A stretch of 64,000 nucleotides of DNA, taken from the NCBI GenBank assembly GCA_000697055.1, contig JNDT01001937.1, positions 434,001-498,000 on the forward strand, read 5' to 3'. Below, in pieces: positions 45,194 to 57,956 of this stretch (position 1 is the stretch's first letter; each line of letters starts with the position of its first letter). Under the pieces are notes generated by a model. That model saw only the letters and a list, made by a program, of their open reading frames with translations, did no database searches and was not told the origin of the DNA. Position numbers and translations under genes: made by a program. The DNA comes from Saksenaea vasiformis B4078 (lineage: Eukaryota > Mucoromycota > Mucoromycetes > Mucorales > Saksenaeaceae).

Positions 45194-46849
45194 ATAAAAA
45201 TAAAATCAAGAAAAACAAAGATGTGTACGCCCAGGGGTAGAGCAACAAAGAAAAGGAATTGAAATCGATAAAAAAAAGGGGGGGGGAAGCAGAGGAGCCG
45301 CGTCAAAAGAAGCTTCACATGAGGATAAACCGGCTGTTTCCTTGTCCTGGGATCGATATCGTCCTACAAACTCGTTTTTCGCCCAGCCTCTGTTGCGGAG
45401 TTCAAAACAACGAGAGTGTCCAGAGATTCAATTGAGGCGGTTCATAAGAAGGCTTTTTATCTGCTACTGTCGTTTAAGCATCTGTTCATAACTTCTAGAA
45501 GGTTGACAGTGTGCTCATCTAATGAATGAGGTTTGCAAATCGTAGAGAGTGATTTGTTTGCCTGCTCTTGTTTTAGCAGCATCAACAAAAATGACCTTTG
45601 AACATAACTTGCGGATATTCTTTCATTGCTGAAAATGTTGCTTGAGGAAATTTGCATTTCTGGTAGCTACGTCCTATCATTCAATATATCGCTTGCACTA
45701 TATCAACAACATATACATTATTTTCAGGTAATGTGGTGAAAAAGGAAGTCGTTTTTGGAAATGTTGCAGAAAATCTAAAAACGGAACAGGATCACAAAGC
45801 TCTTTAAAAAGACACATTTCCATAATATAAAACTAGTAATACGATTTTCTATTGCTGTTCAACCACTGGGATCCTGTTAAGGGTCCACTTCCTTTCAGGA
45901 TAAACAGCCATAGCGAGGAAGCCAGCAGAATACATTATAATTAGCCAAAGCTTTGGTATTGTGTGAAACCAGCAAAAATACTTTTCTGCGGTAAATACTC
46001 ATCTTGTTGCTGACCGATTTGTGGGAATTGCAAGGTAACATTGAAAACCGGGAATCCACGGCAAGCGATAAAGTTTGATTTCTACGTAATATATAGCAAT
46101 CAATCTGTACTACACAAAATTTTGTACAGTTAGATATAAAAAGGTTTCCGTGGAAACCGCTTTTGCTTTGACAACATGGAGCTAGCGGGTTGTCATGCAG
46201 CGTCTGTTACACGTAGCAACTCGGAAAGTTCGCTGCAACATGACTTGTGCAGCTATGTTGTCAACTTAGTCGTAATTGATATAGCACGACAGCGGCTAGT
46301 TTGGAACAAGGCGGACGTATGTATAGTAAAATAGTCGAAGTTGGGAGTCTGTCAAGAGCATTCATTGGTTGCCTGAACCCCAAGGATCATTTATTCCGAC
46401 GTAGCAGGTGAAGGCTTATTCGGACACCACACTGCAGTATTTTCCCTTCCCCTGGAACCTTACAATCTGGATAACGGTTTAGATCGCAAATACCGGATTT
46501 CCAATCTTTGATAGACTGTGATTTAACCAACGTTCAGCAGATACCACTTAAAAGGGCACTCCACATTGACGCATGCCGACAACGACGAGATAATAGCAAA
46601 CTTGGATTTATCCTTATTGCGCGGCAGGCTGTCTGTTGCAATGGGCTTTTCCTATGCCAATCGAGAGAGAAACTGTTATAAGCACGCTGGATTTGTTATG
46701 CTCGCCTAGATTTGGTCATCATTGCATAATCAGCATATCAATCTTGCCTTTGAATCAAAACGATCGCACTAGTTTATTTTTCGAATTGACAGCAAACGTA
46801 ATAGCTGCTGTCCCATATTTTTTATGAAGAGTATTGTAGGTAATGTCAT
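45194..46849. other. Intergenic
   Basis: About 1.65 kb without a supported gene. A minus frame at 45457-45657 and a plus frame at 46636-46827 have no domain. A poly-G run (GGGGGGGG) at 45278-45287 follows a poly-A tract. Confidence 0.35.
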
Positions 46850-48404
46850 CTATTTATGGGAAAGACTGAACGCATCTAAACAGGTTGTGATAACTGCAAC
46901 AAGGATTTCCATAGCAATTAACCAGATCACGATCCATTCCAACTGTTCACCTGCAGGGATGGTTTTAGCTCCTCGTTTCTGTTACCTAGACTTACCATGA
47001 GAACTGTTCAAATGATCCTTTAGCATGTCTAGTAGATCACTAATGACTTCCACACGTTGGTTCAGCAATTCGACACGTTGCGAAATCTCCAGATAACCGC
47101 GTATAGCGCTGTAGAGCGGTTCTAATGCTGGCTCAGACCAGAAAATTTCCGGTGTATCAAGGATATTGGATACAAGATTGACATTGATTCGCATAATGAA
47201 CAACTGACCAATCTTTTTTGTGATCGATTTCCTTGACATATGGATGTTTCCACTTTCAGCCATCACCTGTGGAATGTATTTGGTCTCATTGATGGTGTCG
47301 TCAATAAGGCGTTCGAACAGGGTCATCTTGACGCTTTGTGCTATCGCATGTGCAATCGTCATTTTGACCAAGTAATTTGATGGGTGTCTCAATGTGATAA
47401 TGTCGTTATAAATGCTAATCCATCGTGAGTTAGCTATTTGATCCAACAAAGGAAACTATTTGTTTGTTACCGTGGTTGATAATCCTCCTGATAGTAATAA
47501 TTAAACTCTTCCGTCTCCACATCGTCGGATTCTTTTAAAACAATCCGTGTTATATCCCTTTCGGAAACTGTGCCTAGCTTACCTAATTTCTCTTCTTCAA
47601 AGGGTTCTATTTCTTTCAGTATCCGTTGTTCTTCGTGCAGTGTTAATCCCCAGAAAACCACTACACCGTAATCAAATAAAAACATTTCCGGTAATAGTTC
47701 TGTTGATTTCCTTGCGTCTTGGTTACGGTTGACGGGTGGCGATAAGGGATACTTGAGCGAGTATGGCGTATAAAGACTAGACAACGTATTACTTTTTTTT
47801 CATGCTCAAAGCAACTATTTCGTTTTTACCATTCATCATAACGCTTTGGTGCTGCACCGTTGGTTTGTCTTCTGGATTGTAAGAACTTGGTCAAATCATC
47901 CATGCGATAAGCCCTGTAATTTCATATACGTGAGTTAGCTGCGCTACCATGCATGAAAAAAAATCTTTATATGGCATACGATGCAGTGCAGTAAGCGGTG
48001 ACACGTGGAAGCTCGCTCCGATCCATTTTGCTAATCAGTTCGGCTTCGAGCCTTGCTGTACCATGGGGTAGTTTCGCCAATTGGGTGTATACATCGGCAT
48101 CGGTTGGGAGCGTCACCGCTTGTTCATTGTCTTCGGGAAACAGTTTGAGTTTCTGGGATATTTTTGTCGTACGGTTGGGCTGCTTTGGCTTCGTGCGTGG
48201 CTGCGGTAATTGTTGCGTCGATTGATATGCATGGCGTAGAGCTGAACTACGAGCGGTGGAATGGGCAATAGGGTTGAATGCAACAGTATTGGCAGCACAT
48301 ACAGCCGCCGGCTTATTACTATCCGAGGGAGAGAGCAATGGCGTAGTGTCTGTCACGTTGTCATTGTGCGACGATTGATGCTGATGTGCGTGAAGTCTTG
48401 ACAT
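46850..48404 (-). CDS. RMD1: RMD1/Sif2-like DUF155 protein
   Basis: Five exons in minus order: 48404-47980, 47913-47830, 47776-47471, 47414-46996, 46950-46850; phases close to 444 aa. The DUF155/RMND1 family is visible from the QLAKLPHGTARLEAELISKM and LPRVTAYCTAS segment, DECLYTPYSLKYPLSPP, MFLFDYGVVVFWGLTLHEEQ, the acidic ETEEFNYYYQEDYQPRIYND, ITLRHPSNYLVKMTIAHAIA, QSVKMTLFERLIDDTI and VMAESGNIHMSRKSITKKIG. It ends with RVELLNQRVEVISDLLDMLK and a single C-terminal membrane span (WIVIWLIAMEILVAVITT). This is the fungal Rmd1/Rmd8 branch: membrane-anchored proteins linked to meiotic division in yeast, with unclear biochemical role. The long Ser/Gln/Pro-rich N-terminus is not conserved. Confidence 0.92.
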
Positions 48405-48419
48405 GACCCTTTTTTACCA

Positions 48420-50750
48420 CTAAGACAATAGATTACTCTCTTTACTCTTTTTTTTTTCTGCGAAGCAAATCACCGCAGCGGAAGGCGAAACCTCCAGTGA
48501 CGTTTCAGCGTTACCAACCGGTTCTTTTCCAATACCGAGCAAGACAAAATCAATGTAATGGCCGTGCACTTTGTGCGATCCTACCCGATACTTCTTGTTA
48601 CCCTTTCTTTGCACTATGTAGCGAATTAAATAATGATATTGCGAAATTGGTGTTATTGTTGCTTGCAATAGAAAGATACGCTCAATATTTCGGAAAACGC
48701 TATCGTCTTTGATGGCATTTGTAAGAAGAAATTTGCCCCAAGGTAAGCTATGCAGTAAGAACTTGCTTCTCTCAGAATTTTACACATTGGCTGATCTTTT
48801 TTTTGGGGGGAATTGCCCGTTTTTCTGTTCGCTAACGGGTGTAACAAATAGGAGTAAAAATGGCTGTCTGTACCTGGATCCCTCCATTCGTTGACATAGT
48901 CTCTATTCTTCGACTGTTTATCGAAATTGGTAAAATGTCTTCGTATTTTAGTTGACATACGAGAGAAGGAAACCAGCATGACTCCCAACAGTTCCGGCAC
49001 ATCATCTGGCATGTAAAGTGCGTTGATCAGCTGCTTATGCGGCACCCGTCTATTGACCACCTATCATCAATAACGAAAGAAGATGCATGAAGGCCGGGAG
49101 CCTTTGCTCTCGCAGAAGTTGCTTACAAATGACTGTTAGGTAATCGTGGCTCCGTGACATGAGGAGAAGACAATCCTTCGTCATGTTCTAATGTATGCCT
49201 ATGATGTTTACATTCACTTGAGCACAGTTCGCGCGAGAAATCGAACCATCTAAATGTGTGCAACCCTTTATAGACATAACTTATTAGTGACTGAACTATG
49301 AAAACGTTTACTGTGTTATCACAGCTTCATTGGAAATACGCAGCCACAGATCCGTTTCTTTCTTATCACGCATGATCAGGTGCGATTGAGCGACATGCCA
49401 CTGACTCCATGGAGTATCCTTTACCTGCTTCAAACACGACGTTCACACAATTTTAGGCAATGATAATATAGCGCGAATTGCATCAAATGCATTCATTACT
49501 TCCTTCGGAAAGCTGATGTAGACTAATTAAACGAAATCTAGTGCTCCTTTTGACAAGGTGAACTTCATGGTTCCTTCGGTTACCCATCTATGAACAATCG
49601 ACTCTCGTTTTGTGCATGTAAAGAACATTATCACCGGCTTGGACTCTCTGCTGTGTGACATAATTCCAACAATTGTCTGTAAATTACAATTCAGGGTTCA
49701 CGATCCAATCCACCAATCACAATACATTCATTCACCACACAGTAGGACATAGCCGTCCATTCGATACGACGGTTGACCAACGGCTTTTCTTCGGTTCGCT
49801 TCGGAAAAAACGGCAAGCTTGGTTGATTGTAGGTTTCAGCTAGATCAGATCAATTGTTCTGTTCCCCTTGTGAACCTTCCCTTTTGGCACTGGCAAAAAA
49901 AGGAGATGCAAATGTGCATTTCGGAGAAGCAATACTGAGCAGGGATTGGTGATGTTTTGCAGCGATTTTCTAAACGGATTGTCTATGTTCCATATCAAGG
50001 GACAGCTGGTCGGCTACCAGATCCTTGATGATCGTTTGATAGCACATGGATAAACTCCAAGACTGAGAAAGATTTAAATACCAGGCAATGTCATTTGGTA
50101 TTCCAGTTTACAATTGGTGCAAATAAGCGTCATCATCTGATTGCGTCAAAGGTTCAGAGAAGCGCGTTTTGTCCTACTCGAGAAAGAAACAAATAGACTG
50201 GAAAATTCGAAGAACCCTTAGGTTGTCACTGCCGCTAATTTATTTGGTAAATGCATGCCCCTTGTGTAATACGATTAAACATCGCAGTGTTTACCTTACT
50301 GCATTCATCAAGTAAAGGCAAAGAAACTAAATGAGCATGTAACATATTGCACACTATCTTGTAAAGTTAGAACATACCTCTCCCAAGTCTTTTTTTGGTT
50401 CTGCTTCTTTCGTCGTCTTTTCTTCATTCGTTTCTCACTGCATAAAACCAAAACTTCTTATAACACTAACTTTACCTGCAGAATCGTGGGTATGAGAAAA
50501 AAAAACCTGAACTCTATAGACAAATCGTAACTTAGTTACAATTACTGTTTTGGACTTTGAAAAAGTCCAAGATAGGTTATCGGGCTTACTTTCTGCTGCG
50601 CTTCCAGCAGAACAAATGAGAGAGTTATTAGAATATTTAGGCGCCGAAAGAAAGCCAAAAAAAAAGGCAGCGATGTTAAAAAAAAAACTTTCCTTTTGAA
50701 GCGCACCCCGTTATACTTCATACCCCGCCTGATAGCCCACACTCTGGGCC
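48420..50750 (-). CDS. Unresolved multi-exon gene, unknown product
   Basis: Several minus-strand blocks look strongly coding, but I could not join all phases. Blocks from 5' to 3' on the minus strand: about 50040-50100 (NDIAWYLNLSQSWSLSMCYQ), 49715-49850 (RRIEWTAMSYCVVNECIVIG), 49530-49690 (IVGIMSHSRESKPVIMFFTC, then IVHRWVTEGTMKFTL), 49310-49420 (DTPWSQWHVAQSHLIMRDKK), 48890-49060 (KQLINALYMPDDVPELLGVM, SRMSTKIRRHF) and 48420-48780 (LLTNAIKDDSVFRNIERIFL, VGSHKVHGHYIDFVLLGIGK), ending at the stop at 48420. GT/AG-like sites flank most blocks. The 5' limit is a guess. No family recognised. It could be one gene with 8 or more exons, or partly degraded. A plus-strand frame at about 50548-50700 (DFEKVQDRLSGLLSAALPAE) overlaps the 5' end and is an alternative reading there. 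Confidence 0.5.
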
Positions 50751-50842
50751 CGAGAAAAAAATGGTTCCGTTTTTTCTTAGACTTCTGTGCTCACACGCAA
50801 CCCTTCTCCATCCATACAATTCCTTACTGACACACTCCTTTT

Positions 50843-52553
50843 ATGAAGTGGTTAATCGTTCTCACCTGTCTACTCTGGTCAATTTACGCATCTGGCACAG
50901 ACTTGTCTCTATCGAAAAGGCAAGGTAAAACAACGTTTCAATCTTTCTTCATTCAGCTTTGAGAAAACCCCTCTCCTAATCGAACGAGATCAAACGACAC
51001 AATAAAAAGAATCAACCACTCTAACCAACACCCATGCGACACCCATCCACCCCAAAACCATTAAGGCTTGAAGATATAACATATGGAATCGAGTACATCT
51101 GTTAACCTCGCTATCTTTTTCTTCTTTTTTTTTCTTTTTTTTCCTGTCTTTTTTTCTTCTGCTTATAGCTGTGTCTTCGGCTTCGTGCTTAGCTAAGGAC
51201 AACACTTGGGGAGTTTGTACCCCGGCACCTGGCGACGTTTGGTACAATGGAACCTATTGTGAATTTACGTGGAAGTTCAAGTATGTTCTATTTTTCTTTT
51301 GTTGCACGCGTTAAATCGTTCTTCCTCGAACCAACCTCCCCCCTTTTTTTTTTATTTAGTAACGCAGTGTTCAATAATTTTGTAAGACGCTTTTTTTTTT
51401 TTGGTTCTTTGCAACGGAAAGAAGACGCCCATGCCTGACACCTTTCTCTCTATACTCTCCAACCTATAGAGTACGGTAGACCTTTACTTGTTACAACGAA
51501 ACAACGACAATGACTATACACAAGTCAAGGTCTGGGAAAATATCGACCGTGTTCCAGGAGTTCTAGTAAGACTAGTAGACGATTCATGGTTTCCAACGCA
51601 ATTGCCGGATAATTCGCCTAACCGATCATGGACAATGTACACCTTCCTGGTTGGTCATGGTGTGGACTATCAACAAGATCTAGCAAAGATCCCTACCAAT
51701 GAGAACTTTTATCCCAGACCCAAAAACTTCACTTTGATTCGTAAGTAAACGTGGGATGTTTTTCGTTCTATAGGTACTATTAATCCATATAGAAAATGCG
51801 CACAATACCAGTCTATCAGCATCACCCATGCCGACCAATGGAGTACAACCCGTAGGTGCACCGGCTTCATCGAATTCGTCAAACGGTAGTCAATTACCGG
51901 CATGGGCGATCGCGGTTATTTGCATTGCATGTGTTATTGTTATTGCATCCCTTATTGCGATTATTTGGGCAGTAAGAAAATGGCGTAAAAATAAGGCAGA
52001 AGCAAAGCAAATTGGCAACGAAAAATCGTTACTGAACGGCGGACCAGCAAAAACAGGAGCATCTGGGGAGGGTGCACTTGGCATCGATAGTACACCTGTT
52101 ACACCAGCTACAGCACATCGTGGCACAGATGGGGTGACGCCAGTGGGAGCATACATGGATAATCGTGATATTTCCTCGATTCATTCATCAACTCCTATGA
52201 TATTGCATGCATCTGGATCCATGCGAAGTTCACCTGTGACGCAATCACCTTCAACTTCCCGTAGTCTTCAAGATCCTGACTTTGAGAAATCACCAATGGC
52301 ACATATCATGCAACATCCTGAAGCACACCATTCCAGTAGTATTTTGAGTTCAACAGACGCTTTGATGATTGCAGATACATTTAGACAATTTATGAGAAAA
52401 CCAGAATGGACAGGTCATGATGAAGAAGAAGAAACCGAAAATGTCGAACTTAAAAAGAGACAACAACAAGACGAAAAATCAAAAGGAAACGAATCATCTT
52501 CACCGCAACAAACAAAGGCATCGATCGATGAGAAAAAATCTCCACAGCACTAA
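50843..52553 (+). CDS. Type I single-pass membrane protein
   Basis: Five exons: 50843-50924, 51169-51280, 51360-51381, 51470-51740, 51793-52553; 412 aa. Exon 1 encodes a signal peptide (MKWLIVLTCLLWSIYASG). The lumenal/extracellular part (about residues 28-170) has Cys pairs (SCLAKDNTWGVCTPAPGDVW, GTYCEFTWKF), Asn-glycosylation sequons (NGT, NFS, NRS) and beta-rich segments (DLYLLQRNNDND, WTMYTFLVGHGVDY), suggesting an Ig-like or jelly-roll domain. A Ser/Asn linker precedes the span AIAVICIACVIVIASLIAII and a basic stop-transfer (RKWRKNKAEAK). The cytosolic tail is Ser/Glu-rich and disordered. The 244-bp first intron is long for this locus and pyrimidine-rich. It resembles fungal secretory-pathway or wall-sensing membrane proteins in layout only; no family claimed. 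Confidence 0.8.
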
Positions 52554-52770
52554 ATGCCCCACTTATAAAAGAAAAAAGAGGAATTCACATTTGATACCCA
52601 AAAGCGCCATTGCGAATCCCTTTTTTCTTTTCTTCTTCTTCCGTCTCACATACTTATTTAGCATGTAATTTTGCAACTTTTACTTTCTTTTCTTTTCTTT
52701 TTTCAAATACAAACTTGTAGAATGTCGGAGACGTGTCTTTTACGCTTAGTGAAATCGATATATATATATT

Positions 52771-54059
52771 TTAATGATTATGATTTGAAGAACTACCAAA
52801 CATCCATGAAAAAAGAGACCACTGAGATGAATCAGTCTCTTGCTCATTTTGGCAGTGTACCTGACACCCATTTTGCCCATCTGATTTTGTATCACTCTTA
52901 TTTTCTTGGCTTATCGGTGATGATTCTTCCATGGTTACGTCGTCATCAGGTACTTCATTCCTCGAAGAGCTACCAAAAAACTTGAAAATTGTGTTCCAAA
53001 AACCATTTGCTTGAGGCTTTTTCTCCTCTTCTGATTTGATCGTTTCTTGTACACGATTTTCGTCCTTGGTTTCCGATGGATAAGCAACGGACCGATCCGA
53101 GTCGAAGTGATGTTCAACTGTCGTTGTTTCTTCCACCCATGTCTCTGTCACTTGAATAGTGCTTTCTTCCTGTATCGTTTGCTCCTTATCCGATTGCTCC
53201 CCGTCGGGTTGATCGACGCTAAGCATATCACTGTCTTTTGGATCTGTGGGGGTATTCTCAGGTATAAAGGAATGGTGACTAAGATCTAAATCATCCTTTG
53301 TGTGTCTTGCTAACTTCTCTATTTTCTCAGTATTGACAACCGACTTTTTGAATCGAGCACGTCTTTCTCTTTTCGAAACCTTCTCACCCAGCACCACCGG
53401 CGTCGTCGTGGGTTCATCAACCGTTGTCTCAGTCACAAGTGGTTCGTTTGATGGGCCTAGGATGTTTGTAGTCTTCAATGCTCGAAGTTTACGCCGTTTT
53501 TGCTTTGTCATTTCTGCTGATGCATTATCCTGGTCCGCATCTTCTTGTTCTTTACGCTTTTCGCCCACAACGACCGTTTCTTCTTCGTTGCTAGAAGAAC
53601 AACTTTCCGAATCAGATGCCGGCGGTATGGCATCTGATTCGGAAAACGACGATTCACTTCCCTCCATATCAGTATCTTCGTCTTCAGATGAGTCCGAGAT
53701 CTCCGGCTGGCTGTTCACGTTAATCTGACTTTTGGCAGAAATGCGTTGTGATCGTCTTCGAACAGGTTCTTCGCGTCGTTCTGGAACTGAGTCACCCTCC
53801 TGTTGCAGATACTTTTTAACGCGATGATGACGAGATTTTCGGGAACGTCCATTCGTCAATGACGCTATGAAAGAGATGGATACACGTGAGGAAGACAAGT
53901 AGAAGTAGTAAAATACGCCGAACCTCCTTGCGACTCTTTTGTCTTTTGCAGTCGCTTAGAACGGGCCTGAAGTTTACGAGAGAAAGTATTGGACGCAGTG
54001 TTGGATTGATTTGAGGAGTTGTTGTTCGCATTAGCAAGACTTGCTTTGGAATTAGCCAT
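52771..54059 (-). CDS. Acidic, basic-patch nuclear-type disordered protein
   Basis: Two exons in minus order, 54059-53924 and 53864-52771; 409 aa. Starts MANSKASLANANNNSSNQSN, then a basic region (KLQARSKRLQKTK, NGRSRKSRHHRVKKYL), long Ser/Glu/Asp runs (SDSSEDEDTDMEGSESS), a second basic patch KQKRRKLRALK, and KRERRARFKK. Near the C-terminus two similar aromatic segments appear: GFWNTIFKFFGSSS and WSLFSWMFGSSS, a probable short repeat with binding function. Composition suggests a nuclear or nucleolar protein. No domain recognised. Runs convergently with the membrane-protein gene ending at 52553. Confidence 0.75.
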
Positions 54060-57000
54060 TTGCACGAATAAGTTAGTGGAAAAAGGTGATGTAGTAACGC
54101 AGGTTACACATAATTGAATTTTTCTTTTTGGTAATTACTTTGCAGGTACCAAAATGGATAGAAGGGGAGAAGGGCAACAGACTGTATCGCCCCATCTTTA
54201 CTACTGTGATGCGGTTGTTTGTAGCCAGAGACACGTATACATCCAACCTCGTTTTTATACATTTGTATGAAGCGTGTCTTCTCTCTCTTTCGCGCTGACC
54301 ATATAAAAGACGAACACCTGTACCTTCCATACAGATTGCCCTGAAGAAAAAGTCATGTCTTACAAAATGATCTAGCTTAAGATAACCATTATGAAGAATA
54401 AACTAGAGTCTGCTTTTTCGAGCAGTGTCTTGCTCAACTGTGACATATAGCACCAGTATGTTTTAAAGAAAAAAAGGAAGGCCGGTTACTATCCTCACTC
54501 CACCGGACAACGAGCCGTTTAGGCATCGTCACTATTGAAATGGTGATTTAGAAGAGACACATGGCTCAGACGCTTAGTATTGTCATGATGAGTCTCTTCC
54601 AGGTTTACGCAAGAATGACTATCAAACATGCTTGGCGCAAATGTATAGCGACTGGTGGATGGAACTGACTCAAATTATGGGGAGTTTATTTCCACTGACA
54701 GGGAAGTTACATGTGGATGTATCTCAAGGAGGCATAGCCATTCCTTTTTTAAACTTACCATCCAAGTCGAACGAAGCGACCGTATATCTGTTCCTCGCCG
54801 GCTTTGAGCTTTCTTGAAGCCCCATTTTATTATGTGGACGTACGAGCGCGTCGGAGCGAGATTCAATATCCTTCGTGTTCGTAGATGTGTTCAACGTTGG
54901 TCTCATACTTATTGCCACATTAACGGTCGATTCCAAGGCTGCCATCGTTGCAAGAAAACAGATTGAACCATGTAGTTACACGGTACAAATGGCTTATTAC
55001 TCGACACACGTGGTACAGCTTGATCCGACAACCACTAGCTAGGATATAGAATAGTGAAGGGTCTGTATTCAATAGCCCCTTGCATATCCTCTTCTTCTCA
55101 TCCTATCCGAAGGTCATGCGCAAGAAGTTCTCCTCCTTACCAAGGCAGTATTACCGCATTTGTTTATCATTTTGAAGACGAGGGTCTTTTGACCCTATAA
55201 ACTAGTTAACGCGCAGCAACAAACGATCACTTGTTTCGTTTTACATACATATCTTTGGATTGGTACGTTGTCTTCTCGCGAACGAACTGACTTCCTTTAT
55301 CGCATAAAAATATGTTTTGCTTTTTCCGGAATTCGTCAACGAAGGCCATTGAACATCATGATGCAATAATTTGCCAGGATATTTAATGATAGGCGTAAAG
55401 CCAGATAACGTCGGCGAATTGTACCCTGGTGTATGTCGCAGAAGGGCTTCAATCCTCTAGAAAGGCCTTCCTAGGTGGCGTAGCTTCGGATCAAATGTCT
55501 CATACCGTTTATTGAATGGATTTTTACGCTACTCTATGTAAACTTTGCGTCCATCAAGAGCCGGGTTTGCGCTGAGGAGGGAATGAAATATGCGGTTATC
55601 AGTACATTAATTGGCGCATAAAACGATACTCTACTTACATCAACTTGATCCCCAGATGGACACAAAATTTATTTGAGCAGCATAAAAATTCATTCCTGGT
55701 TAGTAAACGGAAGATAATTTGGTGCCAATTCATTTACGCCCGAATGGCATAGCCACCCAATGGCGGCAGCCTGCCCCGCATCTGACGCGATGGGGGTGGC
55801 AGTGGAGATTATAGTGACGCTTACGCCACTTTGTTTTGACGCCCTGTAGAGGAATTAAAGCGATACAACGTCTGGCGAGATTCTGTCGTGAAAGTTGAAT
55901 GAGGCTGCGCGTGACAACATTTGCTTACCTGGTGGTGAACAACGGGCTACACCACAGCCGAGACGGTTCGGGACAGAGGTCATGCAGGCTAAAGAATAGA
56001 AGTAAAAACATGAGTAATCCTATATGTATATAAATTGACATCCTTACCGGGAATGTCTTTTGAAAAACGGAGCCAAAGAATTTAAAAATCGTTCATGCAT
56101 GCCTTTAAATAGGGATCATTTTGGATGAAACCTGTTCTTATCTCCAAACATCTTCACTGCTTTTCGACAGAATATTGAGAAATCGATCACTGAAGTACCT
56201 CAATGAAAAAATAATGTTCTTGCCTTGAAACACGTTTACTGCTTACGATTTAATACCGAGAAACCACCCACTGAAACAGCTTAATGCAAAAACCATTGGG
56301 GATTTCACGGGACACGACATCAGCCAAGCCATAATAGGGAAAAATGTCGTGTCGAGTTGTACAAGGTCCAAAGAAAGAGATGTGTGCTACACGACATTCA
56401 TACCTAGGATCCGCGTTTTGTTGTGTCATGTAGACAGCAGAAATGGACACCCGTATTGCATAATTGAAAATAAGCAGCATATTAGGACATTGTGTGTAGA
56501 AGTTACTCTTAGTTATCTACCAACTGCTTAAAGTTAACCGATGGCATACGAGGCAAAGCATAGCGGTCATGTTGCAATTAAACTCAAAGCGTCTGCACTA
56601 GAGTTGTGTCTGTAGAGTTATTACCAGGATAATTCTCTCGTAGTGCTCATCTCGCAAAAATGGAGCAGTGTATCCCATCAATAACCGCCTGCATTAAGGT
56701 AATTTTCTGGAACTCCTTTGTAAGGACACGATAAAAGCTATATGCATCATGCAATCGAGCTTGACACAAGAAGAAGAAAAAAATTATATATTCATTGTAT
56801 CCTTCTGTATGTATTTCATGAAGACTGAACGCACTTTGGGCATCCATAGGGACGGCAGGACGGCCAACAAACTCCAGAGCACCATGATCAGTCGGACAAT
56901 CCTCCATTTAACTTGATTGACTAACACTTATATTACGTCCAGAAAAATACATGAGTGCCTACCTCTTTGTGGTCCAACTGCACATATCACCATCGACAGC

Positions 57001-57398
57001 ATGACGCGATATTCAGGTACGCAACGTATGTTTTTGAGCAATTTTTTTTTAAAAAAAAGAATATCTCTTAGACTTTTTGTTGCTCAATACGATTTCCTTC
57101 AAGTAAAATCTATGCTGATAGAACTCACAAAAGCTGCGTCTCATTACTAGTGCATCATAGCGGTTCCTGCACAGATTCCACAGCAGCAGTGATCTCACAA
57201 GCCACGTGGGAAAAGCAGGCCGATAATGAAGAGTTGTGACTTTGTTATGGTGCTGTCCGGGAGGCAAATACTTTTCATCACTGTATTTTCCCTACCAAGA
57301 AACCTCCTTCTTTTTTTATCTTTCATTCAATGTAAGTACTTGGTATTTTCCTTCGGAAAGCAGTTCCGTTTTAACAGACTTCTGGTCCGTCTAGTAAA
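54060..57398. other. Longest gene-free region of the window
   Basis: About 3.3 kb with no supported gene. Small frames at 54632-54817 (plus), 56250-56480 and 56647-56907 (minus) show no domain. The segment 55735-55860 is locally GC-richer. The last about 150 bp before 57399 contains a pyrimidine-rich tract expected upstream of a highly expressed ribosomal protein gene. Confidence 0.4.
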
Positions 57399-57956
57399 AT
57401 GTCTAACGATTTGGTCTGGGAATTGGTTAAGAACAACAACTCCTTCCTCGTCAAGAAGAATGGTGTCCAGTTCTCCTGCGAACCCAACAACTTGATGAAC
57501 TTGAACACCTACAAGTACTCTGGTATTGCTAACAACAAGGTATTATTTTGCTACAATGCAATGGGAAACGACGAAATGCCGAGGACAATATGCTCATGGA
57601 AAATGTCACGTAGACCGTTGCCATCACCCGCGCCCAGCGTGGTATCCGTGTTACCTTGAACACCAAGAAGAACAAGACCGCCTCGACTGTCATTGCCAAG
57701 GGCCGCCGCAAGACCGCCAAGTCTGTTGCCAACTTGGTTGCCAACAAATACAGACCCGATCTCCGTGCTGTACGTCTTTAGAATCTGGTTACGTTATGGG
57801 TAACACTGACGACGACTTCTCTTTTTTGTTTTTTTTAAATAGGCTGCCTTGGCTCGTGCCTCCGCCATCAAGTCCTCTGCTCAGCCCAAGCAGAAGAAGG
57901 AGAAGGCTGCCGGTAAGGGTATCCGCGCCCAGAAGGCTGCCGCTAAGCAAGCTTAA
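57399..57956 (+). CDS. RPL28: 60S ribosomal protein eL28 (L28e)
   Basis: Large-subunit ribosomal protein. Three exons: 57399-57539, 57614-57769, 57843-57956; 136 aa. The start [20 protein letters not shown] is the canonical L28e beginning (family W.(L/I).(K/R)NNNSFLVK), with [14 protein letters not shown], the typical end of exon 1 in fungi, and [40 protein letters not shown], and a Lys/Ala-rich tail. Codon use is strongly C-ending (AAC, AAG, TCC, GTC) unlike neighbouring genes, as expected for a highly translated protein. Complete. S. cerevisiae lacks an L28e gene, so presence here excludes a Saccharomycetes source. Confidence 0.97.

Noticed and set aside
56647..56907. Minus-strand 86-codon frame as a gene
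   Set aside because: No splice context, no domain, Phe-run from a poly-A/T tract; at most a relic.
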